DNA of 32,599 bases, taken from positions 1 through 32,599 of the forward strand of contig JAQVCB010000012.1 in the NCBI GenBank assembly GCA_028689995.1, read 5' to 3'. A model generated the notes under the pieces. That model had not been told where the DNA came from. It made no database searches and worked only from the letters and a program-made list of their open reading frames with translations. Within the stretch, counting starts at the first letter, position 1. Each line of letters begins with the position of its first letter. The stretch comes from Candidatus Gastranaerophilales bacterium. GTDB lineage: Bacteria; Cyanobacteriota; Vampirovibrionia; Gastranaerophilales; UBA9579. Positions 12,765 to 21,674 of this stretch are shown here, in pieces. Made by a program: the position numbers and the translations under genes.

Positions 12765-15428
12765 ATGTTCAGAAATATTTTTAATGAGGTTATGGAAAAA
12801 TACAAATTTCTACAAAATTTAGAATTTTTTCATCACTGGATCTGCATAATTTTATTCTTATTGATTTTTTTATCAGTAAATTTAAATTGTAATGCTGTTC
12901 AAAATAGCGATAATATTAAGGTTTTTCATTTAAATAATGGACAGACAGTTGTAATTAAGGAAATTCATTCTAATCCTATTGTAACAGTTGATACCTGGGT
13001 TAAAACAGGTTCAGTTAATGAAGATGACAGTAATAACGGTGTATCGCACTTTCTAGAACATTTATTATTTAAAGGGACGAAAAAATATAAAGTTGGTGAA
13101 GTTGATAGAATTCTTGAATCCAGGGGAGGGCATTTTAATGCTGCTACAAGTAAGGATTTTACTCATTTTTATATAACACTGCCAAGCCAATATTTTGATA
13201 CGGCAGTTGATCTTCATTCAGATATGCTGCTTAATGCTCAAATTCCTGAGGCAGAGCTTAACAGAGAACGAAAAGTTGTTCAGGAAGAGATAAGAAGAGC
13301 AGATGATTCTCCGGAAAGAATTCAGTCAGATAACATAATAAAAACTCTTTTTAAATCCCATCCGTACAAATACGATACTCTCGGTACGTCAGAAATAATA
13401 GGGAGTATACCGAGAAGTGAAATTTTGAAATATTATCATAGATGGTATATTCCATCAAACATGATTACTGTTATTGTTGGAGATGTTGATACACATAAAG
13501 CTCTAAGTCTTGTAAAACAAAAATTTGGAGATAATTTAACTGCGAAAGCTCCACAAATTAAATATAGTCGTGAGCCTCAAGTTATAAAGACAGTTGAAAT
13601 AGTTAAAAAAGGTAATTATAATGTTGCATATCTCGATATTGCTTTTAAGGGAGTGCCTGTAACAGATCAAAAAGATAATAATGCTCTTGATATTGCCGCA
13701 AATGTACTTGGTAACGGCAGAACTTCCAGGCTTTATCAAAATGTTAAAGATAAACTTAATATTGTAACTTCTGTTGATGCTGGAAATCAATCAATGAAGG
13801 ATGACAGTATATTTATTGTTGATGCCAATCTTGATCCTCAAAATTATACTATTGCAAAAGAATCTATAATCAAAGAAATTGAAAAGCTCAAACAGGGGAT
13901 AACTCAGGAAGAACTAAAAAGAGCTAAAATACAGTTACAAAGACAATTTTTGTATAGCAGTGAATCAACAGAAAATATTGCAAATTCAATAGGATATACA
14001 ATGACAATTGGCGGTAATATTGATTATTACACTAAATATATTGATGAACTTAATAAAATTACAGCATATGATGTCAAACTGGCTGTTAATAAATATCTTT
14101 TGACTTCAAAAATGGCAGTTGCAGGACTTTTACCTGAAAATAGCAATGTTGGAGCAATTCCGAAGTCAGAAGAAACTTATAACAACATAACAAAATCAGT
14201 TTTAAGTAACGGAGCTACGTTGATTACGGATAAAAATATCTCCAATGAAATTATTTCGATGAGTTTAATTTTTAAGGGCGGAGATCTGATAGAAACAAAA
14301 CCCGGAATAACTGATTTAATAACGGGAATACTTTTAAAAGGTACAAAAAACAGGTCTGCTCTTGAATTATCAAAAGAACTTGAAAACTCAGGCATAATTA
14401 TTGCACCGTCTTCAAATCCTGATTATTTTGAAATTCAGCTTAAATCAACAGCTCAGGATTTTGATAAGGCTCTTGAGATTTTGGCAGATGTGGTAAATAA
14501 CCCTTTATTTAATCAGGAAGATATCGATAAGTTTAAAATTGATATATTACAGAGTATACAGAAATCAAGAGATAATCCTCTGCCTCTTGCAATGGAAAAG
14601 TTTAACAGAGAAGTATTTCCTAATCATCCTTATGGTTTTGTAGGAGAAGTGCTTGAAAAAAACATTCCAAACATAACCAGAGATGAAATTATTAACTTTT
14701 ATAAAGATTATTTTATCCCTGAAAACTTGGTAATAGCAGCATCAGGAAAAATTGATCAGAAGCTTCTTTCAGATAAAATAAACGCGTATTTTCCTCTGAA
14801 ATGCGGTAAAATTGTTGATATTGCCGGTCTGCAAAATCAATTCAAGCCTTTTGCTCAAAATAAGTCAGTAATGACTGCAAAACAAACTTCAGCGGCATGG
14901 GTCATCATGGGATGGCCGGTTAGAGGAATTGCAGCTGAAAAAGACTATGCAAGTTTAAAAATCATTGATGCTTTACTAGGAAGCGGGCTTAGTTCAAGAC
15001 TTTTCGTTGATTTAAGAGAAAAACAGGGGCTTGCATATCAGGTTGGCAGTGCTTATCCATCAAGACTTGATAATAATGTTTTTATGTTATATATAGGTAC
15101 AGAACCTAAAAATTTAAAAACGGTTACAGATGGTTTTTTAAGTGAGATAAACAGGATTAAGTCTGAGAATATAAGCGCAAAGGAACTTAGTGAAGAAAAA
15201 CAGAAAATAAACGGGCAGTTTTTATTATCACAGGAAACAAATCAGGGAAAAGCACATTACTTGGCGTGGTTTGAGTCGATAGGCAAAGGTTACAAGTTTA
15301 ATTATAATTTCCCCGATTTGATTAATTCAGTTACAATTGATGATGTTAAACAAACAGCAAATAAATATTTTAATTATCCTTATGCAATGTCAATTGTAGC
15401 TCCGCAAAGCAGCATAGCTGCACCATAA
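12765..15428 (+). CDS. M16 family zinc metallopeptidase, two M16 modules fused
   Basis: An 887-residue protein whose ATG abuts the purB stop. The N-terminus has a hydrophobic signal or anchor at about 26-41 ending NCNA, so export is likely. The first M16 module has the inverted zinc motif HFLEH (95-99) and the downstream Glu in ERKVVQEEI (Glu174/175). It continues through the usual inactive partner half (RTSRLYQNV). From about residue 485 a second pair of M16 halves follows: TDLITGILLKGTKNRSA occupies the place of the zinc motif without His residues, and RLFVDLREKQGLAYQVGS is the conserved substrate-site region. Cyanobacteria often have two adjacent M16 genes; here both modules are one polypeptide. 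The first ~25 residues, before the hydrophobic segment, overlap a diverged copy of the palindromic element (P3). Confidence 0.88.
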   Translation: MFRNIFNEVMEKYKFLQNLEFFHHWICIILFLLIFLSVNLNCNAVQNSDNIKVFHLNNGQTVVIKEIHSNPIVTVDTWVKTGSVNEDDSNNGVSHFLEHLLFKGTKKYKVGEVDRILESRGGHFNAATSKDFTHFYITLPSQYFDTAVDLHSDMLLNAQIPEAELNRERKVVQEEIRRADDSPERIQSDNIIKTLFKSHPYKYDTLGTSEIIGSIPRSEILKYYHRWYIPSNMITVIVGDVDTHKALSLVKQKFGDNLTAKAPQIKYSREPQVIKTVEIVKKGNYNVAYLDIAFKGVPVTDQKDNNALDIAANVLGNGRTSRLYQNVKDKLNIVTSVDAGNQSMKDDSIFIVDANLDPQNYTIAKESIIKEIEKLKQGITQEELKRAKIQLQRQFLYSSESTENIANSIGYTMTIGGNIDYYTKYIDELNKITAYDVKLAVNKYLLTSKMAVAGLLPENSNVGAIPKSEETYNNITKSVLSNGATLITDKNISNEIISMSLIFKGGDLIETKPGITDLITGILLKGTKNRSALELSKELENSGIIIAPSSNPDYFEIQLKSTAQDFDKALEILADVVNNPLFNQEDIDKFKIDILQSIQKSRDNPLPLAMEKFNREVFPNHPYGFVGEVLEKNIPNITRDEIINFYKDYFIPENLVIAASGKIDQKLLSDKINAYFPLKCGKIVDIAGLQNQFKPFAQNKSVMTAKQTSAAWVIMGWPVRGIAAEKDYASLKIIDALLGSGLSSRLFVDLREKQGLAYQVGSAYPSRLDNNVFMLYIGTEPKNLKTVTDGFLSEINRIKSENISAKELSEEKQKINGQFLLSQETNQGKAHYLAWFESIGKGYKFNYNFPDLINSVTIDDVKQTANKYFNYPYAMSIVAPQSSIAAP
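12786..12835 (+). repeat. Putative diverged palindromic coding element P3 (5' end of the M16 gene)
   Basis: An imperfect palindrome, TATGGAAAAATACAAATTT against AAATTTAGAATTTTTTCAT. It begins GAGGTTATGGAAAAAT, comparable with GAGGGTGCGGAGAAAT in P2; about 17 of the first 24 positions agree, then one gap is needed. Like P2 it lies just before a signal-peptide core, but it is read in another frame. AT richness could produce part of the likeness. Confidence 0.4.
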
Positions 15429-15460
15429 AAGTTTAGAATTTAAATAAGGGCATAAAAAAA

Positions 15461-16390
15461 TTGAAGGTAAGCGTTAAAGTACCGGCTACAACAGCAAATA
15501 TAGGTCCAGGGTTTGATTGCTTTGGCATGGCTTTGCCAATATATAATACTGTAACTCTCGAAGAAACAGTTTATCCTACAAATGGGCTTGAAATAAACAT
15601 TCTTGGTGATCAGGATGAGGGAATATCAGGTTTTCTTATTCCTACAGACAAGACCAATATAGTCTATAAAGCTGTAGAGCTCCTTTATAATTACACAGGG
15701 CAAACTCCTCCGGCATTGAAAATTAATATTCAATCAAATATACCTATTGCAAAAGGGTTAGGAAGCAGTGCATCTGTAATCGTTGGAGGAGTACTTGCAG
15801 CAAACGAACTGCTGGGAAATCCTGCCGATGAAGATGTTCTTTTATCTATAGCAAATGAAGTGGAAGGTCATCCTGATAATATTACCCCTGCCATGATTGG
15901 TGGGTTTACGTTATCTTCAGCTGAAGATGATGGCAGTATTATTTACAAAAAACTTGAATGGCCTGATAATTGGAAGTTAACAATCTGTATACCTGATTAT
16001 GAACTTGCAACCACAATATCAAGATCGGTACTTCCTGAAAATATTTCTCTTAAAGATGCAGCGTTTAATGGTAAAAGATGCGCAATGTTTATTGATGCAC
16101 TTCATACAAAAGATGCCGAGTTAATGAAACTGGCTCTGGCTGACAGAATACATCAGCCTTACAGGAGCAGGTTAGTGCCTGGATTTAATGAAATTATGAC
16201 AAGTCTTAAAGATATTGATAATGTAATGGGCGCTGTTTTAAGCGGAGCCGGTCCGAGTATTCTCGTTATATCAAAGAATAACAGTATTGAAAGTATAAAA
16301 AACAACGTAAAGTCTGTATGGGAAGGGCTTGGAATTAAAGCTGACATCAGGACAGTAAGTGTAGACACCAAAGGCGCTGTGATTTTATAA
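15461..16390 (+). CDS. thrB: Homoserine kinase
   Basis: A 309-residue GHMP kinase starting at TTG 15461, with AAGGG about ten bases upstream. The start gives the usual N-terminus MKVSVKVPATTANIGPGFDCFG (motif 1). The ATP-binding motif 2 is PIAKGLGSSASVIVGG (95-110), and motif 3 is VMGAVLSGAGPSILVI near the C-terminus. It phosphorylates homoserine to O-phosphohomoserine in threonine synthesis. It follows the M16 gene by 32 bp, so purB, M16 and thrB probably form one transcript. ATP-site residues are intact. Confidence 0.93.
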   Translation: MKVSVKVPATTANIGPGFDCFGMALPIYNTVTLEETVYPTNGLEINILGDQDEGISGFLIPTDKTNIVYKAVELLYNYTGQTPPALKINIQSNIPIAKGLGSSASVIVGGVLAANELLGNPADEDVLLSIANEVEGHPDNITPAMIGGFTLSSAEDDGSIIYKKLEWPDNWKLTICIPDYELATTISRSVLPENISLKDAAFNGKRCAMFIDALHTKDAELMKLALADRIHQPYRSRLVPGFNEIMTSLKDIDNVMGAVLSGAGPSILVISKNNSIESIKNNVKSVWEGLGIKADIRTVSVDTKGAVIL

Positions 16391-16408
16391 TAATATATTA
16401 AATAGTAG

Positions 16409-16427
16409 GATAGGCTGTTAGCCCATC
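16409..16427 (+). terminator. Hairpin after thrB
   Basis: GATAGGCT and AGCCCATC form an 8-bp stem with one mismatch and a three-base loop. No T-run follows immediately. The flanking GTAGGAT...GCCCATC resembles the sucCD terminator at 18270-18290, so both may derive from one common hairpin repeat. Confidence 0.4.
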
Positions 16428-16462
16428 AGTGTTGAGCTTCTAAAATTTTATTTCTATTTAAG

Positions 16463-17380
16463 TTAGAAATTTTCTGGGTTTGGGTTACCAAATTTATATT
16501 GATCGGAAAAAACTTCTACATTTTCTATTGAATATTGCTGACTTTTCTTAAGAAGTGGTTTAAATATTTCTTTGAAATCAAGAATTTTTTTAGATTGAAT
16601 TGCCAAACCTATATTGTTAGGAATGTTAGCATTAAATATTAAACTATCTTTAACAGGAGTACTTATAATTTCCGCTTGACCATTAATATTATAATGAAAA
16701 ACTGCAAAATTTATACCTATAAAAAATATTCTATTTCCTAAACTCAATCCCCCTTCTTTATTTGGATAATGACCAGGATTGTATATAAAAATAGGTGAAC
16801 CACTAGATCCTCCAAAAACAGACATATCAGTTAAAAAATAAGGTTTATTATTATAATCTTTTGCAGTATGAGAAGCTGTAATTCCTCTTCTAATTATAGG
16901 TAAATTATTTTCTTTATCCCATAAACCACAAGGATAACCTATCATTATTATATCTTCAGCATATTCTAGGCTTGTTAAAATATCATCGGAAGGAATTAAA
17001 CCTTCATTTAGTCTATAAAAAAATATATTGATTCCTTGATTCTTTAAATAATTATAAATCGGTCCAAATGGTAGTGCGCATAGATCAATATCTGGATTAG
17101 GATGAAGGTAACATTGTGATTCAAAGTCTCCTATACGAAAAAGAATTTTTTGACCAAAAATAGGATTATTATTTTCATCAGCAAGAGTAAAACAAAACTT
17201 ACAAAAATAAGCATCTTTTATAACATGTTTGTTGGTTATAAGTAAACCACAATCACAATCATCGATTGAAAGAGCTTGTAAAAAAGCTGATCCTACTCCA
17301 ATAGGAATATTTTCTCTGTTAAAAACTTCCAACCTCACAGTAGAATATATTAATTGATCTAATAAAGAAAAATTTTTCAT
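16463..17380 (-). CDS. Trypsin-like serine protease (chymotrypsin fold), no signal peptide
   Basis: A 305-residue protein with a readable triad: His52 in LLITNKHVIKDA, Asp99 (or Asp97) in NPDIDLCALPF, and Ser193 in VFGGSSGSPIF. Around these are GVGSAF and IMIGYPCGLWD, as in Trypsin_2 stress-type proteases. There is no signal peptide or PDZ domain and it is Cys-rich near the N-terminus (CDC, FCKFC), which suggests a cytoplasmic protein. No Shine-Dalgarno precedes the ATG. It lies alone, opposite in strand to thrB and beside a 0.9-kb repeat-rich stretch, so it looks like an accessory gene. Similar stand-alone proteases occur in some defence loci, but no effector partner is visible, so no such role is assigned. 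Confidence 0.75.
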   Translation of the reverse strand: MKNFSLLDQLIYSTVRLEVFNRENIPIGVGSAFLQALSIDDCDCGLLITNKHVIKDAYFCKFCFTLADENNNPIFGQKILFRIGDFESQCYLHPNPDIDLCALPFGPIYNYLKNQGINIFFYRLNEGLIPSDDILTSLEYAEDIIMIGYPCGLWDKENNLPIIRRGITASHTAKDYNNKPYFLTDMSVFGGSSGSPIFIYNPGHYPNKEGGLSLGNRIFFIGINFAVFHYNINGQAEIISTPVKDSLIFNANIPNNIGLAIQSKKILDFKEIFKPLLKKSQQYSIENVEVFSDQYKFGNPNPENF

Positions 17381-17598
17381 AATTTAATTTTAAAATAAAA
17401 AACGAAGCAAAAAAAGAAAAATTTTTTGTTCATTACTGACACTAAGCCCTTAATTTATAGTTTTTATTCAATGATGCTCATAATTCGCTGCGCTCAGACA
17501 GATGCGCTAAAGCATACATTTGACAGGCAAGTGTCAGTAAGCTGTGTTCAGCCAAAGGGGCTAGCCCCTTTGAAATCAACATCTTTGCTACTTTTTTG

Positions 17599-17698
17599 TG
17601 TCATGCCGAGCGAAGTCGAGGCATCTTGTCAACATTATAAAAATACTTCAGGATTGGTAAGATCTTTCGACTCCGCTATCGCTCCGCTCAAGATGACT
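17599..17698. repeat. Dispersed TGTCATGCCGAG...CTCAAGATGAC repeat
   Basis: The ends TGTCATGCCGAGCGAAGTCG and CGCTCCGCTCAAGATGAC form the partly inverted ends of a repeat type common in many bacterial genomes. A related element is at 20419-20532 and a half-element near 18184. The open frame running through 17426-17878 is made of this repeat and is not a gene. The rest of 17381-17950 shows no gene. Confidence 0.7.
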
Positions 17699-17951
17699 TT
17701 TTTAAAATTATTTTCTGGGGCGCTTTTCTTTTTGCTCACAAAGATAATAGACACGGGGTTTGGGTCGTTAATCCATTATAAATTCAAAAAATCCGAGTAT
17801 CGTAGGGTTTTAACCCACGCTGAAGAGGTTTGCTTGATTGTATCGGTAAAATTGTTAATTCGTCAGAACAATGTTTAATTACAACTATAAACAAAGATTA
17901 CTAGTTCTTCCTCACCCCTAAAGGGGATGGAACAATTTTACCTGTGTTACT

Positions 17952-18159
17952 CGCTCATAATGGATTGTAAAAAACCTTTTAAGGCGGCGGATTTACACAT
18001 AGCCCCTCCTTTTTTATTTTGTTTTTATTTATTTTAAGGAGGGTTGGGAAAGAAGTGTTTTTGGACTTAAATTGAAGTAGAGTTCTTTGTTGGTAGTAAT
18101 AGAAGAAGGAGCTATGTGTAAATCCTTGCTAAAAAAGATTTTAACAATCCATAATTCGC
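17952..18159. mobile_element. MITE-like element with long terminal inverted repeats
   Basis: About 208 bp without coding capacity. The outer ends ATAATGGATTGT (from 17957) and ACAATCCATAAT (to 18155) are complementary with one mismatch. Further in, GGATTTACACATAGC (17989-18003) pairs perfectly with GCTATGTGTAAATCC (18111-18125). A central CCCTCCTT / AAGGAGGG pair (about 18004-18011 and 18036-18043) adds an inner stem. No transposase is in the window. A related end sequence (TTAATCCATTATAAATTC) occurs near 17771. Confidence 0.65.
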
Positions 18160-18183
18160 TTCTTGGGAGTTTTATCAAATTTA

Positions 18184-18214
18184 TGTGTCATGCTGAACTT
18201 GTTTCAGCATCTTT
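18184..18214. repeat. Half element of the TGTCAT repeat family
   Basis: TGTCATGCTGAACTTGTTTC followed by AGCATCTT: one end of the dispersed repeat family, with ATGCTGAA / TTTCAGCAT able to form a short hairpin. The matching GATGACA end is missing. Confidence 0.5.
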
Positions 18215-18260
18215 CCGTTACCCCCCATAAAAGAATTTCGTACTTTTTATTTACAGACCA

Positions 18261-18290
18261 AATAAAAAAGATGGGCAAAGACTGCCCATC
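18261..18290 (-). terminator. Rho-independent terminator of sucCD
   Basis: On the minus strand, GATGGGCA-GTCTT-TGCCCATC is a perfect 8-bp GC-rich stem with a 5-base loop, followed directly by a T-run (CTTTTTTATT). It lies 23 bp beyond the sucD stop. Confidence 0.85.
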
Positions 18291-18312
18291 CTACGATTTT
18301 CAAATAAATAAC

Positions 18313-19203
18313 TTATGACTTAATAAGTTGTCTTTCTTCCAGTACTCGTTTAATAGTTACACCAATTTCAGCAGGGTTGATGCACACTCTTACTCCTGCT
18401 TCTTCAAGTGCTTTAATTTTCCCTTTTGCAGTTCCTTTTCCTCCTGAAATAATCGCTCCTGCATGCCCCATTCTTTTTCCGGGAGGTGCTGTCGTTCCTG
18501 CGATAAAACTAACAACAGGTTTTGATAAATTCTTTTTGATAAATTCTGCTGCTTCTTCTTCGGCTGTCCCGCCAATTTCTCCGACAAGACAGATTATTTC
18601 TGTTTCAGGGTCTTTTTCAAATTCTCTTAAACAATCAATAAATGAAGTCCCGATAATAGGATCACCGCCAATACCAATACAGGTGGACTGTCCTATTCCA
18701 AGCTGAGTCAATTGCCATACAGCTTCATATGTAAGAGTTCCACTTCTTGAAATAATTCCTGCAACGCCTTTTTTATGAATATGACCGGGCATGATTCCAA
18801 GTTTAGCTTCTTCAGGTGATATTATTCCGGGACAATTCGGACCGATAAGCCTGCATCCTTTTTCATCAACAAACTTCTTGACCTTGAGCATATCGATGAC
18901 AGGAATACCCTCTGTTATGCAAACTATAAGAGAAATATCATTTTTTGCCGCTTCCATAATCGCATCGGCTGCAAACTTTGGAGGGACAAATATTAATGAA
19001 GCATCGATATTATGTTCTTTTTTTGCGTCTGCTACGCAATTAAAAACAGGTATATCAAATATTTTCTGGCCTGATTTTCCGGGAGTGACTCCGCAAACTA
19101 TTTTAGTACCGTACTCAAGACATTTTTCAGTATGAAAAGAACCTTCTTTTCCGGTTATTCCCTGTACAAGGACTTTACTGTTTTTATTTACAAATATTGT
19201 CAT
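18313..19203 (-). CDS. sucD: Succinate-CoA ligase, alpha subunit
   Basis: A 296-residue protein with the CoA-binding Rossmann domain first ([24 protein letters not shown]), then [31 protein letters not shown] and [12 protein letters not shown]. The catalytic His247 is in [13 protein letters not shown] and is transiently phosphorylated in this family. It pairs with SucC to interconvert succinyl-CoA and succinate with NTP formation. The ATG overlaps the sucC stop by one base (TAATG), implying translational coupling. Length is normal. Confidence 0.95.
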   Translation of the reverse strand: MTIFVNKNSKVLVQGITGKEGSFHTEKCLEYGTKIVCGVTPGKSGQKIFDIPVFNCVADAKKEHNIDASLIFVPPKFAADAIMEAAKNDISLIVCITEGIPVIDMLKVKKFVDEKGCRLIGPNCPGIISPEEAKLGIMPGHIHKKGVAGIISRSGTLTYEAVWQLTQLGIGQSTCIGIGGDPIIGTSFIDCLREFEKDPETEIICLVGEIGGTAEEEAAEFIKKNLSKPVVSFIAGTTAPPGKRMGHAGAIISGGKGTAKGKIKALEEAGVRVCINPAEIGVTIKRVLEERQLIKS

Positions 19204-20360
19204 TATATTTTTACCTCTAAAGCATCCATGATTAAGGTTACAGCATCATTTAATGAATCACATACTATAAATTTCAAGCCTGATTCGTTTAAAATCTTTT
19301 TGCCGATTTCTGCATTTGTACCTTCCAGTCTTACTATAACAGGAATACTCACATTTAAACTGGTTACAGCGCTTTTAATTCCTTCTGCAAGAATGTCGCA
19401 TCTTAGTATGCCGCCGAAAATATTAATAAATACAAGATTGACGTTTTTATCGCTCATTAATAATTTAAAAGCATTCTCAATGTTCTGTGAACTTGCGCCC
19501 CCTCCGACATCAAGGAAATTTGCAGGTTCAGCTCCTGCAAGTTTGACAATATCCATAGTTGCCATGGCAAGACCGGCACCGTTGACCATGCAGCCAACTG
19601 TACCGTTTAATTTTATATAATTAAGATTGTATTTAGAAGCTTCAACCTCAAGAGGATTTTCCTCTTCGATATCTCTTAGAGCTGCAATATCCTGATTTCT
19701 GTAAAGAGCGTTATCATCAAAGTTGATTTTTGCGTCAAGCGCGATTATTTTATTGTCTTTTGTTTTAACAAGCGGGTTAATTTCTACAAGAGAACAATCT
19801 TTTTCAATAAACAATCTGTATAAATTGGCCAAAAGAGTTGTAAAATCATTGTTAAGTCCAAGGTTTTCGGCTAATTTAGCTATTTTTTCCTGTTCAAGTC
19901 CTGTTTTGACATCAACATTTACCTTAAAAATAAGTTCAGGAGTTTTTTGAGCAATTTCTTCTATATCCATGCCGCCCTCTGTACTTGCAATAATTGTTAT
20001 GCATTCCTCGGATCTGTCAAGGACAAGACTTAAATAGTATTCTTTATCAATCAGGGCTGCCCCTTCGACTAAAACTTTTCTGACTTTTTTTACTTCTCCT
20101 GCGGTCTGGATACTTGAAAGTTCCATTCCTATTATTTGATCTGCTGCTTGTTTCACTTCATTAATAGTGCGTGCAAATTTAATTCCACCAGCCTTGCCCC
20201 TAGCCCCAGAATGCACCTGAGCTTTAATTACACAGGGAATACCTGTAATATTGTTTGCTATATTAATTGCTTCTTCTGCTGATAAAGCCAATTTGCTTTC
20301 AGGTACAGGGATATTATATTGTTTGAGCAGTTCTTTTGCCTGATATTCGTGAATTTTCAT
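19203..20360 (-). CDS. sucC: Succinate-CoA ligase (ADP-forming), beta subunit
   Basis: A 385-residue ATP-grasp protein starting [20 protein letters not shown] with AAAAGGAAAC upstream. It has the nucleotide-binding region [23 protein letters not shown] with downstream Asp in [15 protein letters not shown] for Mg, [21 protein letters not shown] and [13 protein letters not shown] near the CoA/phosphohistidine interface. First gene of a two-gene operon with sucD, ended by the hairpin at 18261-18290. Confidence 0.95.
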   Translation of the reverse strand: MKIHEYQAKELLKQYNIPVPESKLALSAEEAINIANNITGIPCVIKAQVHSGARGKAGGIKFARTINEVKQAADQIIGMELSSIQTAGEVKKVRKVLVEGAALIDKEYYLSLVLDRSEECITIIASTEGGMDIEEIAQKTPELIFKVNVDVKTGLEQEKIAKLAENLGLNNDFTTLLANLYRLFIEKDCSLVEINPLVKTKDNKIIALDAKINFDDNALYRNQDIAALRDIEEENPLEVEASKYNLNYIKLNGTVGCMVNGAGLAMATMDIVKLAGAEPANFLDVGGGASSQNIENAFKLLMSDKNVNLVFINIFGGILRCDILAEGIKSAVTSLNVSIPVIVRLEGTNAEIGKKILNESGLKFIVCDSLNDAVTLIMDALEVKI

Positions 20361-20418
20361 TACAGTTTCCTTTTAAATGGTAGTAAGATTTGCAAATAAT
20401 ATGTTAAAAGTGTATTCC

Positions 20419-20532
20419 TGTCATTGCGAGGGCTTTAGCCCGTGGCAATCTTACCGTCTGATTTAGTTATAAAATTGATATTAAATTTTATATTAGCAAG
20501 ATCCTCACGTCGCTTTGCTCCTCAGGATGACA
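20419..20532. repeat. Dispersed TGTCATTGCGAG...CTCAGGATGACA repeat
   Basis: TGTCATTGCGAG and CTCAGGATGACA bound a 114-bp non-coding element between the sucC start and the glycosyltransferase stop. TTGCGAGGGC-TTTA-GCCCGTGGCAA forms a hairpin at its left end. Confidence 0.75.
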
Positions 20533-20571
20533 ATTCGGGAAAGTATATCATATTATTTAGTAACCTATGCA

Positions 20572-21516
20572 CTAGATTTTTTTATCAAATAAAATTTTAA
20601 GTAATGATTTGATATATCCAGCATTATAATACACTCTCAAGTTTTGATAGTATTTTTCATACGGGGTTTTCTTAAAAAATTGAAATATTAAACCTGTAAA
20701 CAATCGTTTTATATGAATTATTATTTTAATCGTAATCTCTGAATAACTAAACATTTCAAGCATGTAATAGGCTTTTGCGTCAGAAATTCCTTGTAGATAG
20801 TATCTTTTTTTGTAATATTTATAGGTTAAAAAATCAGGCTGTATTTTGTGATATACAACCATATCAGGACAGTATGCAAGAGTATATCCGAGTTCTCTTA
20901 GTTTGTTTGCGAAAATAATATCTTCGTTTTCAACGGTTAAAGATTGATCAGCATTTTTTATTATTGAAAAACTGCCGACTTTATTTAGACATTTTCTTTT
21001 TATTGCCATATTTCCGCCGTATGGAACATGTTTTGGATGAGAATCATAAAGGCGTGGTTTATCTCCATAATCTGAATATCCAAGCCCCCCCAGAAGATAC
21101 CCTTCTATCCAGTCAGGTTTTGGAGCAAGGTATTTAGGAAGAATTTTTCCCCCGATCATATCAGGTTTAAATTCAGAATTACTAAAAAAATCAACTATGT
21201 CAGAAAGATAATTTTCTTCAAAGAGTAAATCATCATCGGCAAAAACAATAATTTCACCGCGGGATTGTTTTAAACCTTCGTTCCTTGAAATTGAAAGTCC
21301 TCTTGAATTTAATCTAAAATATCTGAAATTTGAATAATCTTTAAGTAGTTTTTCTGTTTCGTCATTTGTACTTTGATCCATTACAAGGACTTCATATCTG
21401 GATGTATCAAGAGATTGTGATAAAGCTGAATTTAATGTATCAGAAATTACATGATCTCTGTTTCGTGTACAGATTATCAATGATATTTCCGGGCTCATTT
21501 CTGTGTTTATATTCAA
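20572..21516 (-). CDS. Family 2 glycosyltransferase
   Basis: A 314-residue GT-A-fold enzyme. It begins ISLIICTRNRDHVISDTLNSAL (nucleotide-binding strand), continues RGLSISRNEGLKQSRGEIIVFADDD (the DxD motif at Asp94-Asp96 that holds the metal and sugar nucleotide), then PYGGNMAIKR and VENEDIIFANKLRELG, the acceptor-side acidic motif. The C-terminal ~70 residues are basic and partly hydrophobic (ITIKIIIHIKRLFTGLIFQFF), suggesting membrane attachment. Likely role: transfer of a sugar in surface polysaccharide or glycoprotein assembly; substrate unknown. It stands alone, so no pathway is implied by neighbours. An internal ATG at 21498 is an alternative start. Confidence 0.85.
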   Translation of the reverse strand: MNINTEMSPEISLIICTRNRDHVISDTLNSALSQSLDTSRYEVLVMDQSTNDETEKLLKDYSNFRYFRLNSRGLSISRNEGLKQSRGEIIVFADDDLLFEENYLSDIVDFFSNSEFKPDMIGGKILPKYLAPKPDWIEGYLLGGLGYSDYGDKPRLYDSHPKHVPYGGNMAIKRKCLNKVGSFSIIKNADQSLTVENEDIIFANKLRELGYTLAYCPDMVVYHKIQPDFLTYKYYKKRYYLQGISDAKAYYMLEMFSYSEITIKIIIHIKRLFTGLIFQFFKKTPYEKYYQNLRVYYNAGYIKSLLKILFDKKI

Positions 21517-21674
21517 CTTGAGTTCCTTTCAAGTCTTTTCAACGTTATTTTAAAGCATTGTATACAAAAGACTTTATGGAGTAACTGTCATACTCTCATT
21601 AGCTATTATAATATAAATTAGGGTACAATATTTATTATAAAAAATTTAATTAAGAATAAATATTAAGAATAATT

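Noticed and set aside
16463-17380. Trypsin-like protease as part of an antiphage defence system
   Set aside because: No partner gene with a sensor or effector domain is adjacent, so a defence role cannot be supported from this window.
17426-17878. Open frame of 150 codons on the plus strand
   Set aside because: It runs through the dispersed repeat and has no ribosome site, domain or plausible composition; it is repeat DNA read by chance.
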